This document shows positions 35,245-44,357 of a DNA stretch of 64,000 nt, one piece after another. The stretch is from the NCBI GenBank assembly GCA_012523295.1, contig JAAYIT010000197.1:1-64000 (forward strand), given 5' to 3'. Position 1 is the stretch's first letter. Every line of letters begins with the position of its first letter. The DNA comes from Porphyromonadaceae bacterium. Lineage in GTDB: Bacteria; Bacteroidota; Bacteroidia; Bacteroidales; Paludibacteraceae. The translations under genes were made by a program, and so were the position numbers. A model generated the notes under the pieces. That model saw nothing but the letters and a program-made list of their open reading frames with translations, did not search any database and was not told the origin of the DNA.

Positions 35245-37440
35245 CTATTCTGCTTCTAAAATACCATCAATCAAATATGCAGCACCATCGGCATACATTT
35301 TTGGGAAATAGCTTACCACATTGGCTACATTTCCTTTGCCGTCTTTTATTTGCAACCCTGTACCCGTATCAATTAATGTAAGTTTCATTGCTTCTCCGGC
35401 AGTATTTTTCTTAAATGTTATTAATTCTCCGTCAACACCCGCTCCCGGGAATGGATAATCTAACAGATTACTCGCGTTTATATCTATGAAGTAATACTTT
35501 AAAAAATCCATAACAGCACTCGATGGGAACCAAGGAATTTTACCGACCGAAAAGTCAGCTTCCACAACACTTTGCAGTGGAATCAGAGCGATAAAACGAT
35601 TTCCTTGCAAGAAGTTAAAAGGTGGAACTGTTTTGTGAGTTGCCGAGGCTTCTATCAACCAGTTGAATGCTGTGAATTCCGGCGGACATGATGCCGGACT
35701 CGCTACAATGTCTTTGAACTGTGAAGTCTCAGGCACCAAAGCAGATGCTTCACCTTGCAAAGCATATCCTGTTCCGTTTGACCAGGTTCCGATTTCACTG
35801 AATGTCGGAGGTATCATTCCGGCGTTGTAAATAGCAGAAGAATAAATCTCATCGCCTTTTACGTAAATATAATTATAAGGATTTAACGTCCGGTAAATGG
35901 CTTCATCGCCTTTTTGAGACATTTTCTTAATGGCTATGTGATTTCCTGAGAAACTTTTCTTCTGCGTAACCTTCATTCGTTCCATTCCGTCCATTCCTTC
36001 GATTTGAATTTCTTGAGCACCGTATAAATATGGATTCATATTCACATATTGAATCATAGCTCCGCCCATTGTTGTAAATGAACTAATCATTTCATCCGAA
36101 GGATAGAAAACTTTGAATTGATTCTCATCACTGAGCAAAATATTGATATACTCTTGCGACATATCGAGAAACATATTATACGCCGGATTACAGTACATAG
36201 GTGATGTAACCTTTTCAAACATTGGAGGAATTATCGCGTTATCCAAACCATAAATGGCGCCGTTGACACACATTTTTTTCATTTTTGCCTGATACGGATC
36301 AAACACAATCGGTGTTCCCCAAGAAGTTTTGATATCTCCTCCAAGAATAGTTTCCGGGAACAACAAATCTCCGCCACTCACATGATTTGTAAGGAAAGCA
36401 AGCAAGGGTGTGAAATTTACATTTTGAATTCCCGCATCATTATAGTACGGTTGCCAGTATTTATTGTAAAATGCTGTCAGCGCATTGTTATTTGGCGCGA
36501 ATACATTCATCGCGTTTCTTGAAAGATTAGATAACTGCGCATAATCCAACACAGGACTGTTTACATCATTTGTCCACTCAGAAGCAATGGCAGGAAGGAC
36601 AAAATGGTAGTGCAAAAACAACGAATCTCCTTTTCCGTAAGCTGTTGTTGACGCGGCATCGTAACGGAAGTTAATAAATCTATCGTAAATTTCTTTGAAA
36701 TGGTTGTAATCCGGTTCGTTCGAAAGCTGTTTATGAATAGTTTCCAACGGCTCTATTACCTGATTCAACGTGTAAACATAACCGTTATCCGTAACTATAG
36801 CGTATTCATTTACTGTGGCGTTGGACACATTAAAACCATTATCTCCCTGCCAAACAGAATTTGGATAGAAATATTCGTAATTTTGTTTGGCGTTTATCTT
36901 CTTCGTTTTGAACAAATTATGAGAAAATACCGGTAAAAATCTGTCTTTGTGGATAATTTTTTTTGAACCGGCGTTATCAGCTATGTCAATTGCTGTCGAT
37001 ATCGCATCCCGGCTCTTGGTTCGGAATTTATAAAAAAGCCCCGGTTGGTTTGTATTTAGCTCAGCCTCAATACCTCCGGGATGATAATTTTCAAACCGTT
37101 CTTTGCTGAATGAATAATAAACTAAGTGGTAGGCAATTATTTTTTCTAATTCTGCCGCAGACAAATCATTGATAGAGCTGATATTTCTGTCGGCAAAAAA
37201 AGCCTTGAACGCATCGTCAGTTGGGGCCATTACCGTTATCTGCCCTTTCCCTTGCACCAAATCATTGAATGGAGTCTTTGAAACCGCATCTAAAAATATG
37301 GTGAAATTCCCTTTTGCCTCCAACACCTCCCAGGCATTACCTTTCAGATTATCCGGAAGTTTGTAATATTTATCCATTTCAGTTTCACATGCCGTGAATA
37401 TGAACATGAAAAATATCAGAAGATAATTTAGTTTTTTCAT
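35245..37440 (-). CDS. Fasciclin-domain outer-membrane lipoprotein 3
   Basis: The product has 731 residues, the longest of three fasciclin lipoproteins in the operon, with lipoprotein cysteine C18 (FIFTACETEM). Fasciclin-like domains can be followed around 40-230 (ITVMAPTDDAFKAFFADRN, KIIAYHLVYYSFS, VYTLNQVIEPLETI), 235-420 (NVFAPNNNALTAFYNKY, TNHVSGGDLLF, VNGAIYGLDNAIIPP) and 425-730 (FKVFYPSDEMISSF, GAAYLIDGILEAE). Several domains strung on one lipid anchor suggest an extended surface stalk near the SusCD transporter. The sugar-binding or adhesive role is inference. Confidence 0.75.
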   Translation of the reverse strand: MKKLNYLLIFFMFIFTACETEMDKYYKLPDNLKGNAWEVLEAKGNFTIFLDAVSKTPFNDLVQGKGQITVMAPTDDAFKAFFADRNISSINDLSAAELEKIIAYHLVYYSFSKERFENYHPGGIEAELNTNQPGLFYKFRTKSRDAISTAIDIADNAGSKKIIHKDRFLPVFSHNLFKTKKINAKQNYEYFYPNSVWQGDNGFNVSNATVNEYAIVTDNGYVYTLNQVIEPLETIHKQLSNEPDYNHFKEIYDRFINFRYDAASTTAYGKGDSLFLHYHFVLPAIASEWTNDVNSPVLDYAQLSNLSRNAMNVFAPNNNALTAFYNKYWQPYYNDAGIQNVNFTPLLAFLTNHVSGGDLLFPETILGGDIKTSWGTPIVFDPYQAKMKKMCVNGAIYGLDNAIIPPMFEKVTSPMYCNPAYNMFLDMSQEYINILLSDENQFKVFYPSDEMISSFTTMGGAMIQYVNMNPYLYGAQEIQIEGMDGMERMKVTQKKSFSGNHIAIKKMSQKGDEAIYRTLNPYNYIYVKGDEIYSSAIYNAGMIPPTFSEIGTWSNGTGYALQGEASALVPETSQFKDIVASPASCPPEFTAFNWLIEASATHKTVPPFNFLQGNRFIALIPLQSVVEADFSVGKIPWFPSSAVMDFLKYYFIDINASNLLDYPFPGAGVDGELITFKKNTAGEAMKLTLIDTGTGLQIKDGKGNVANVVSYFPKMYADGAAYLIDGILEAE

Positions 37441-37522
37441 CGTAATGAATATCGTATTTAATGCTGTTAATTTTGGATTATATTATTGAAGTCTTCTCAC
37501 TTAATAATTTCGAATTTTTATT

Positions 37523-40366
37523 TTATTTCTTCACAACTAACGAAGACAAAATTCCTGCATTCGTTTTCACCGTACAAATGTAAGTTCCGGAAGGCAGACT
37601 GCTTAAGTCGCTTACTTGAATTTCATTTGTTTCAGTTTTTATCACTGAGTTGTACATCTGCTGTCCGGTAGTTGTATAGAGATTTAGTCTCATCTCTTTT
37701 CCTGTGAAATTATGGGGTAATTCGATTATTAGTTCATTAGAAAACAATGTGGGATACACGGTTAGCTTTTCTGCAATTTGATTTCTAAACACTGAAGTTT
37801 GAAGGGCTGAATCATAAATATTTTTCACATCGTCTGCAGTTAATGCCGATGAATAGAATGAAAGTTCATCTAAACTTCCTTTGAAAGGTGTATTGAAATT
37901 GATATTGCAGTTGCCTATCACAAGGTCTTCTATTTGTGAAATATCTCCTGTATTATCATTAGACTCACCTTTTAATTCTCCATTGATGTACATTCGTATT
38001 TTTTTCGCTTCGGTATCTCTTACACATGCAACATGTGTCCATTCGTTATTGAAATAAACATTTGAACCTGAAATATCTACCGTGGATTTTATGACATCGT
38101 CATCAATCCCAAAGACCAGAATGTTGTTCTTGTATTGAAGTCCGATCCATCTTCCGGTAGTTCCTGCAGCGGTGTTTTTCGCATGGCTTCCTTTATGCAG
38201 CAAGTACCAATCAACTCCTGACCCTCCGCTGGACTTAAACCAAATATCGAATGAGAATGACTGAGTGCTGAGATTCATCAGATCATAATGCGGCTGTACC
38301 ATTCGTTGTGTCGCGGGTGTTCCGGCGAAAACAATGCTGTTATTAACTACTCCGCTTGTCCAGGATGGTGTTAAATCGGCAGCTTCAGCTGAGCCGAAAA
38401 TTTCATTTTTAGCCGAGTTTCCGCTTGTTTCATCAAATTTAAAATAAGCTATTTTCTCTTTCTCAGTCTGTTTAGCAGATGTGAATGACCAAAGATCTCC
38501 AGTTTGAGCGCCGAGAGCATTTTTCGTGTCAACTCTCCAGTAATAAGTGGTTTCGGGTTGTAACTGAACTTTATGGGAGCTTGCCATCGTCTCTTCGACC
38601 ATGAGAGTCAGATTGTCAGCTTCTGTTCCAAAATACAATGTGTAATACAAATCACCTCCCCAGAATCCGGTAGTATTTGTCCAGGAAAGCGTTGTTTCAA
38701 CATACTCACCAATGGTAGAACCATCTGCCGGAACCGGGCTGCTTGCTGCAACCGGCGGGGATGGCACTCCAAATGTCGTCGCATTAAACACATCGGAATA
38801 TAAAGATTCCATTGTTTCAGAAACCACTTTTATTCGATAATAATAGGTTGTAGTGGGCTGGAGATTTTCATTTTTGAATTCTACCGCGGTGGGAGGCAAA
38901 GTAGCGATAACTTCATAGTTTACATTGTCTGTTGAGCTTTCTATAACAATGTTTTTAATGTCAGTTTGATTATTTACCCATTTTAAAAATATGAAGTCAG
39001 AATCTATCGCTTTCACTCCAAGCTGAGTTGGATATCTTAGAAAAGGAATACCGTCTGTAATCGAATTTATATACCTTTCTATGTTCAAATATCCATCAGA
39101 ATGCACTAAAAGCGCATCGGCACTGTTATTTTTGTCAAGTCCGTTTGCATCTTCCCAGAAATCGGGGATACCGTCATTATCCGTATCCAAATGCCCGGGT
39201 CCATTGAAAACATTTCCTACAATTCCCGGAAGTCCTAAATCTACCTCACCATTTATCAGCGTTCCGGTAGTACCTAACGATGTAAGTTCATCTATTAAAT
39301 AAGCATCAACCTGATCACGCTTCGGCAGGCTGGCACCAACATTTTCAACCACCCAATCATATGCTTCAAGCGCGGTTAAATTAGTGGTAATCTCCGGGTG
39401 TAATTTTGGGATACCAACAAATTGAGATTTGTCTGAAATAAAAGTCACAGGCGCCAAGTCAGCATCTTCGGCAGGAATTCCATTCAGCACTCCATCTCTT
39501 GAATAGTCTAAATAATTTCCTTTGTGAAATACCTGAAAATTCAAATTTCCTCTTACAAACGCGTCTGTTCCACCTGTACTGGGTCCTTTAATAAAATAAT
39601 TATCTTCTATCGCGCCCCAGGAAGTTCCCTCTGAATCACCAAGAATATATCCTCCGCCAGAGCCCCAGTTGTAAACCACATTGTTCACATATTGATTCAA
39701 ACCTTTTACTTTTGGATTTCGGGTTTTATTGTCAATGTACAAGTTTCTGTATAATGTCACACCGCCGTTTGTCTGTACCAATCCTCCGGCTGAATGTGTT
39801 TGCAATCCTTGCCCTATTATCGAGTTTTGGATAGTGATGTCACCCGGCTCATTTCCTTTTTTATCCCAGCTGATAGAGAAATTCTCATCTCTTCCCCAAG
39901 TCACTGACACGTGGTCAAAAATCATATTTTTTCCATTCGCGATACCGGCAGCATCTTTCCCTGAATCACCACCGATTCCCATCCTGAATCGCATATACCT
40001 TACAATGATATTATTCGCACCCGAAAATGAAACACCATTTCCATATACTGTAATACCATCACCGGGTGCGGTTTGCCCTGCGACATATAGGTTTGAACTG
40101 AATACTAATCGTGATTTGATTTTTATAACTCCGGCTACATCAAAGATAACAATTCTATTGGGTTGACTGATTGCATCCCTGAGAGAACCGGGTCCCGCGT
40201 CATTTAGATTTGTCACTCGGTAAACTTGCCTCACACCACCTGCGCGAGCGCCAAGCGCATATTTTCCGAAACCTTCTGCTCCGGGAAATGCAAGAACCTG
40301 AGCATCTATTTGAAAAAGAAAAGAGAGAAATATAAAAATAGCTGTAAAGGATAGGAGCCTTTTCAT
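37523..40366 (-). CDS. Multidomain PL1 pectate lyase with FN3, LamG and T9SS sorting domains
   Basis: The product has 947 residues with a signal peptide (to about residue 22). The PL1 beta-helix opens with VLAFPGAEGFGKYALGARAGG and contains MIFDHVSVTWGRDENFS and NKTRNPKVKGLNQYVNNV. It ends with a calcium-binding repeat (DTDNDGIPDFWEDANGL, near 400). Two fibronectin-like modules (about 455-640) and a LamG/concanavalin-like sandwich (about 645-850) follow. A T9SS type A sorting domain ends the protein (KLTVYPTLFSNEL...). It should cleave homogalacturonan at the cell surface, with the LamG module possibly binding substrate. It is the second gene of the PUL transcript. Confidence 0.9.
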   Translation of the reverse strand: MKRLLSFTAIFIFLSFLFQIDAQVLAFPGAEGFGKYALGARAGGVRQVYRVTNLNDAGPGSLRDAISQPNRIVIFDVAGVIKIKSRLVFSSNLYVAGQTAPGDGITVYGNGVSFSGANNIIVRYMRFRMGIGGDSGKDAAGIANGKNMIFDHVSVTWGRDENFSISWDKKGNEPGDITIQNSIIGQGLQTHSAGGLVQTNGGVTLYRNLYIDNKTRNPKVKGLNQYVNNVVYNWGSGGGYILGDSEGTSWGAIEDNYFIKGPSTGGTDAFVRGNLNFQVFHKGNYLDYSRDGVLNGIPAEDADLAPVTFISDKSQFVGIPKLHPEITTNLTALEAYDWVVENVGASLPKRDQVDAYLIDELTSLGTTGTLINGEVDLGLPGIVGNVFNGPGHLDTDNDGIPDFWEDANGLDKNNSADALLVHSDGYLNIERYINSITDGIPFLRYPTQLGVKAIDSDFIFLKWVNNQTDIKNIVIESSTDNVNYEVIATLPPTAVEFKNENLQPTTTYYYRIKVVSETMESLYSDVFNATTFGVPSPPVAASSPVPADGSTIGEYVETTLSWTNTTGFWGGDLYYTLYFGTEADNLTLMVEETMASSHKVQLQPETTYYWRVDTKNALGAQTGDLWSFTSAKQTEKEKIAYFKFDETSGNSAKNEIFGSAEAADLTPSWTSGVVNNSIVFAGTPATQRMVQPHYDLMNLSTQSFSFDIWFKSSGGSGVDWYLLHKGSHAKNTAAGTTGRWIGLQYKNNILVFGIDDDVIKSTVDISGSNVYFNNEWTHVACVRDTEAKKIRMYINGELKGESNDNTGDISQIEDLVIGNCNINFNTPFKGSLDELSFYSSALTADDVKNIYDSALQTSVFRNQIAEKLTVYPTLFSNELIIELPHNFTGKEMRLNLYTTTGQQMYNSVIKTETNEIQVSDLSSLPSGTYICTVKTNAGILSSLVVKK

Positions 40367-40406
40367 TTTAGTGTTTTTTTTAGATTAAGGTAAATGACAA
40401 GAAGAT

Positions 40407-40439
40407 ATACAGAATAGGCGATTACTGCCTATTCTGTAT
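40407..40439 (-). terminator. 13-bp hairpin after the first PUL gene
   Basis: ATACAGAATAGGC (407-419) pairs perfectly with GCCTATTCTGTAT (427-439) across a 7-base loop. It lies between the stop codon of the 648-residue surface protein and the start of the PL1 gene. No long T-run follows on the minus strand. A partial terminator or 3'-end stabiliser that raises expression of the first gene fits better than a full stop. Confidence 0.6.
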
Positions 40440-40473
40440 TATCTTGAAATTTAAGTTTATGGTTGAAAACTTA

Positions 40474-42420
40474 TTATTTTACTAAGACTTTTTTGGTAAT
40501 ATGGCCGCCTTCAGAGGTTGTGATTTTAACAGGATATAATCCCGGATTAATATCTGAAATTGTCGCTGAATTAGAATTGACAATTCTTGAATTCATCAGC
40601 TGCCCTTGAATGTTGAAAATTTCAACTTTTCCTATTTCATACTCTTTTGATGAAATAGTAAACACTCCGTTTGAAGGATTTGGATAGATGGATATCTTGC
40701 TGTCAAGATCTAAGTTTTTCACGCCGGTTGCACCATGTGCAGTCGCTATGATTTTATAACCGGTTACAGCTTCGGTTTCATCTTTCAATTCTACTTCTTC
40801 GTAAGTCCATGTTACTCCGGCCGGGAAACCAACAAATTCTACATCGTAAGTATCTGTTGCTCCTTTTGCTTTGACAAATGAAATCAGCTCAACCTGATCA
40901 CCGTCAGCAATGGAAAAATCCGAAGTCGGAATTACTCTGATTTTTGGATTGTGGATTACGCCTTCGATTGTATCGGGAAGGAATCTTATCTGATCATTTA
41001 CAATCAATTTATCGTATTTAGTTGCCGATGTAATTTCAAATTCTGCAACTGCGGTTGAGTTTAATCTTACCGGATAGTTATAATTTCCTACATCTCCACC
41101 GGCTCCGATTGTATCAGAAACGATGATGGTACCGATGCCATTATAACCGATTTCTAATTTTCCGGAAACCTCTACAGTCCCCGTAAGTCTTCCGTTTCCA
41201 CCGCCAACTGCGCCTTCATAGATATTAAGCACATTCACTTTACTTCTACCTAAGGCGGTTTTGTTAAGTTCGTTTTCGTCAACATTTACATAGAAACGAC
41301 CTTCTCTTACCTCTACTCCATAAGTTCCCGAAACATCGGTATTACTTGTAAATGTATAAGTACCGGTTCCAACTTTGAATAATCCAACTGAGTTATACCC
41401 CTTTCCGCCTTTATCTCCAAAATTTCCGGGGAATACAACATCAGTATTCAATCCACCAACCATATAGTAAATTTTCGGAGTGGTTGATGCTTTGTAATAT
41501 CCGCATAGCAAGTTATTGGCATCAGTTGCTGTAAGTTCGCCGATCGCGTAGCATCTGTTTCCCGACTCGGCTGTTAAGGCTATATCTTGCCCCAAATGAA
41601 GCTTTTTGTCGTAAAATGTAGAGTCAACTCCCCAAAGAACCGTTGTGTCTTTGTAAGTTTTCCCTGTATTCAATATCAAGCCGTAAAAACCCGGATTGAC
41701 ACCGCTCATTACATATTTTTCAACTGAAATTTTTCCTGTAAAACCTTCCAAATTTGGCGGATTGTTCTTTGTACCAAAATAAGTTCTTTCACCACCGGCT
41801 TTAATCAGGATATCTCCTGATCCGGTAATTTCACTATTCCAATAGCTGTACCTGGAGAGTTCTACTGTTGAAGTAGTTCCGGCTGCAAACTCCATTGGAA
41901 CTGCAATCGATGGATAGCTGCTGCTAGAAGAGGTTGCAAAATTCACAGTTCCTCCTTCCATCAAAATTTTACTGCCAAAGATATTCGGTGACGATTGTTT
42001 TTCCATCGCCAAACGTCCATTTTTTACTACAGAGCCGCCGGTAAGCTGATTTTCAACATCCATTACAAAGTCTCCGGTACCGTCTTTCACGAGCGTACCT
42101 TCACCCTTTATCATGTCTGTTGTTGCTGTTTTTCTAATCAAATAAGGCCTTTTAGCGTTTACTGCAATACCTGTTGTCTGTATTACGCCATCAATTAGTA
42201 TCGTATCTGATCCTTCCGCGGCTGTTTCATCAAATATAGCTTTGGCATCATCGACCCAAGCCTTCGGAATGGGTAGAGCTCCCTCTTGCCAATTGGCAAC
42301 TGCAGTACTCCAAGTCTGATCCACTTGCTTTCCTTTCCAAACATATTCTTGTGCATCTGAAAAAGTAAAAGACCACATAAATATGCCTACAAAAATAACG
42401 GATAAAGTAATTTTTTTCAT
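40474..42420 (-). CDS. Beta-helix surface protein with T9SS sorting domain
   Basis: The product has 648 residues with a signal peptide (to about residue 23). It is rich in short beta repeats of the autotransporter-barrel type (LVKDGTGDFVMDVENQLTGG, ILMEGGTVNFATSSSSSYPS, FKVGTGTYTFTSNTDVSG, VSGKLEIGYNGIGTIIVSD), consistent with a right-handed beta-helix. The end is a T9SS type A domain (KISIYPNPSNGVFTISSKEYEIGKVEIFNIQGQL). No catalytic signature is visible. It is the first gene after the operon promoter and is followed by a strong hairpin, suggesting high expression of a secreted or surface-bound protein. Its role, perhaps pectin binding, is unknown. Confidence 0.6.
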   Translation of the reverse strand: MKKITLSVIFVGIFMWSFTFSDAQEYVWKGKQVDQTWSTAVANWQEGALPIPKAWVDDAKAIFDETAAEGSDTILIDGVIQTTGIAVNAKRPYLIRKTATTDMIKGEGTLVKDGTGDFVMDVENQLTGGSVVKNGRLAMEKQSSPNIFGSKILMEGGTVNFATSSSSSYPSIAVPMEFAAGTTSTVELSRYSYWNSEITGSGDILIKAGGERTYFGTKNNPPNLEGFTGKISVEKYVMSGVNPGFYGLILNTGKTYKDTTVLWGVDSTFYDKKLHLGQDIALTAESGNRCYAIGELTATDANNLLCGYYKASTTPKIYYMVGGLNTDVVFPGNFGDKGGKGYNSVGLFKVGTGTYTFTSNTDVSGTYGVEVREGRFYVNVDENELNKTALGRSKVNVLNIYEGAVGGGNGRLTGTVEVSGKLEIGYNGIGTIIVSDTIGAGGDVGNYNYPVRLNSTAVAEFEITSATKYDKLIVNDQIRFLPDTIEGVIHNPKIRVIPTSDFSIADGDQVELISFVKAKGATDTYDVEFVGFPAGVTWTYEEVELKDETEAVTGYKIIATAHGATGVKNLDLDSKISIYPNPSNGVFTISSKEYEIGKVEIFNIQGQLMNSRIVNSNSATISDINPGLYPVKITTSEGGHITKKVLVK

Positions 42421-42464
42421 GGTTAAATTTATTTTGTTTTTAAATAATTTCGTTTTTCACTTTT

Positions 42465-42495
42465 CAAAATTACGAAACAAGTCAAAAGCGCCAAC
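42465..42495 (-). promoter_or_regulatory. Promoter candidate of the pectin operon
   Basis: On the minus strand TAATTTTG at 42472-42465 fits the TAnnTTTG -7 box. GTTG at 42495-42492 is a near-match to the TTTG -33 box with a 19-bp spacer, inside the usual 19-21 range. Transcription would begin about 40 bases before the ATG of the 648-residue gene. It would read the whole SusCD operon. Confidence 0.5.
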
Positions 42496-43065
42496 TGTTA
42501 TTTTTGATAAATGAATTAAGATTTTTGATATTTTACGGCCCGAATGTTAACCTATTTAACGATTAAACTTCCGGGTAGTTAATTTTTATATACATATCTG
42601 TCATTGTGTTAACAATCGAGTACGAAATAAAGAGGTTGTTTGATGGTTAAAAGTAGTGTAAAAACAGAAAAAGAATCGAAAAATAAAGCTATTTTCGAAC
42701 AAAACAATTTGATGGACACAATAATAATATTTAAAAACACATATTCCGAATTTGTCGTATTATCCACCGCATTCTGAAACTTGTTAGACCAAAGTGATGA
42801 CAATCGGCAATAATTCATAAGCTTAAAATTAATGAGCAGAGAGAGAGTTTTACCATTATTAATATTATGGTATATAAGCAAACTTATCCGAACTCACATC
42901 AAGCAACCACAAACGCCGCGTTTCAGGCAGAATCCTACATCAATGAGTTATTCTGTCAATAAAAATGGAAATTGACAACTACCTATAGATTAGCAATAAT
43001 ATTGGATATCAGTCTTTGACTTATGTATTTCACAAAATAAACATATTTGTTAAATAATGACAAAA

Positions 43066-43098
43066 TTTGGAATATTTTTAACAAAATCAATACCTTTG
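43066..43098 (+). promoter_or_regulatory. Promoter of fucR
   Basis: TTTG at 43066-43069 and TACCTTTG at 43091-43098 match the -33 and -7 boxes of Bacteroidota vegetative promoters with a 21-bp spacer. The start codon follows only 28 bases after the -7 box, so the leader is very short. Confidence 0.65.
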
Positions 43099-43110
43099 TA
43101 GTAGAACAGC

Positions 43111-43125
43111 ACAGTACGGTACAGT
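43111..43125 (+). promoter_or_regulatory. Candidate FucR operator ACAGTACGGTACAGT
   Basis: This is a 15-bp near-palindrome with mismatches only at positions 3 and 13. It is centred between the -7 box and the start codon it abuts. A GntR-family protein bound here would block its own transcription. The duplicated GTAC half-sites fit the general GntR pattern. I did not find the same sequence upstream of fucI. Confidence 0.4.
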
Positions 43126-44109
43126 ATGTCATTAAAATTCAATCAATCCAGCACAAAAACTCAGCAATTAGCCGACTATTTACAAAAAGCGATTTCTGAA
43201 AACAACTTGAAGGTGGGAGAAAAACTTCCTTCAATAAATGACTTGAGCAAAAAGTATCACGTCTCGCGTGATACGGTGTTTAAATCTTTTCTGATTTTGA
43301 AAGAAAAAGGCCTGATCGACTCCATGCAGGGCAAGAGTTATTTTGTAGCATCTCACACAACTGAAGTTTTTTTACTGCTCGATGAATATTCTCAATTCAA
43401 AGAATCGTTGTATAGAAGCTTGCGGAATAAACTGCCACTGAACTATAAGATTGATCTTTGGTTTCACAACTACAATGAAAACCTGTTCAACACGATAATT
43501 AAGGAAGAAAAAGGGAAGCATTCCAAATACATTGTAATGAATTACCACAATGAGAAATTTTCAAATATCCTATCGGAAATTGATAAGAAAAAGTTGCTGC
43601 TGCTCGACTTCGGGAAGTTTGACAAAAAAGGATATTCCTATATTTGCCAAGACTTTGATGATAGTTTTTACAATGTACTGTCATCGGTAAAAGACAGATT
43701 GTCTTATTACGAAAAATTGATTTTAGTATTCAACAAATCGCACAAACATCCGCAAAGCAGCATAGATTATTTCATAAAATTCTGTGAAGACAACCTTTTT
43801 CCTTACGAAGTCATGGATGGTTTTTCGGAGGTAGACAACATCGAAGAAAAAAGCCTTTACATAGCCATTAAGCAGAGTGATGTTGTCAATTTAGTAAAAC
43901 GAAGCCGTTTTGAAGGGATGAAAATGGGAAAAGATTTCGGATTAATCGCCTACAATGACAACCCTTTTTATGAAATAATCGGAGATGGAATTTCCACCAT
44001 CAGTATCGATTTTAATGTTATGGGATCTTTAGCGGCCGATTTTGTACTTACCGGAAGCAAAATACAAACTTTTATTCCAACAAACATCAATATCAGGAAT
44101 TCGTTCTGA
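43126..44109 (+). CDS. fucR: GntR-family transcriptional regulator, FucR-like
   Basis: The product has 327 residues. Residues 1-75 are a GntR winged helix (LADYLQKAISENNLKVGEKLPS, INDLSKKYHVSRDTVFKSFL, LKEKGLIDSMQGKSYFV). The remainder is a LacI/periplasmic-binding-like sensor domain ending ISIDFNVMGSLAADFVLTG. This is the architecture of the Bacteroides GntR-type fucose repressor. The gene sits directly before fucI and reads the same way, so repression of the fucose genes relieved by L-fucose or a derivative is the likely role. A 15-bp near-palindrome touching its start codon suggests autoregulation. The symbol rests on domain order and location, not on a test of specificity. Confidence 0.8.
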   Translation: MSLKFNQSSTKTQQLADYLQKAISENNLKVGEKLPSINDLSKKYHVSRDTVFKSFLILKEKGLIDSMQGKSYFVASHTTEVFLLLDEYSQFKESLYRSLRNKLPLNYKIDLWFHNYNENLFNTIIKEEKGKHSKYIVMNYHNEKFSNILSEIDKKKLLLLDFGKFDKKGYSYICQDFDDSFYNVLSSVKDRLSYYEKLILVFNKSHKHPQSSIDYFIKFCEDNLFPYEVMDGFSEVDNIEEKSLYIAIKQSDVVNLVKRSRFEGMKMGKDFGLIAYNDNPFYEIIGDGISTISIDFNVMGSLAADFVLTGSKIQTFIPTNINIRNSF

Positions 44110-44273
44110 TTTACATTATAGAGTAATATGACTTAGTTTAACATTGCTTTCAAATATAGTTGGTTGATGTTTTCTAATATCGCTGACAATTAACACTATA
44201 ACATTCTAACTTATTTAATCTCTATTCTCGTTTTTTAAAATTGAAATAAAAACAAAACAATACACATTAAGCT

Positions 44274-44351
44274 ATGAAACAGCCATTAAAAGCGAATATT
44301 CACCCAAACCGCATGAAGATGAATGGCGTTTTCCATAAGACCTTGATGTGA
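44274..44351 (+). CDS. Conserved 25-residue peptide, copy 2
   Basis: The frame runs ATG to TGA and encodes 25 residues beginning MKQPLKANIHPNRM and ending NGVFHKTLM. It aligns with the 24-residue peptide encoded before GH105 at 11884-11958. About half the positions are identical, with one single-residue gap. Synonymous codon differences and different stop codons indicate protein-level conservation. Family A repeat A1 begins 7 bp after the stop codon, so the ORF may once have lain close to fucI. I do not recognise the family. Confidence 0.55.
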   Translation: MKQPLKANIHPNRMKMNGVFHKTLM

Positions 44352-44357
44352 AAAAAT

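Larger units (their letters stand above)
42421..43125. other. Divergent regulatory region between the pectin PUL and fucR
   Basis: This 705-bp AT-rich gap separates the minus-strand pectin operon from the plus-strand fucR gene. It holds a promoter candidate near each end, described separately. The middle (about 42500-43050) contains only chance open frames, including a 31-residue plus frame at 42867-42962 whose end (NAAFQAESYINELFCQ) is slightly GC-richer than its surroundings and could be gene debris. I see no repeat copy in it. Confidence 0.6.

Noticed and set aside
42609-42881. A 90-codon minus-strand open frame in the PUL-fucR gap
   Set aside because: The predicted protein is a string of Ile, Leu, Phe and Asn typical of translated AT-rich DNA, with no recognisable motif. 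It sits where regulatory sequence is expected.
42867-42962. A 31-residue plus-strand small ORF
   Set aside because: It has no second copy in the window, no resemblance to the MKQP peptides and no clear gene nearby that it could lead. Kept only as possible debris.
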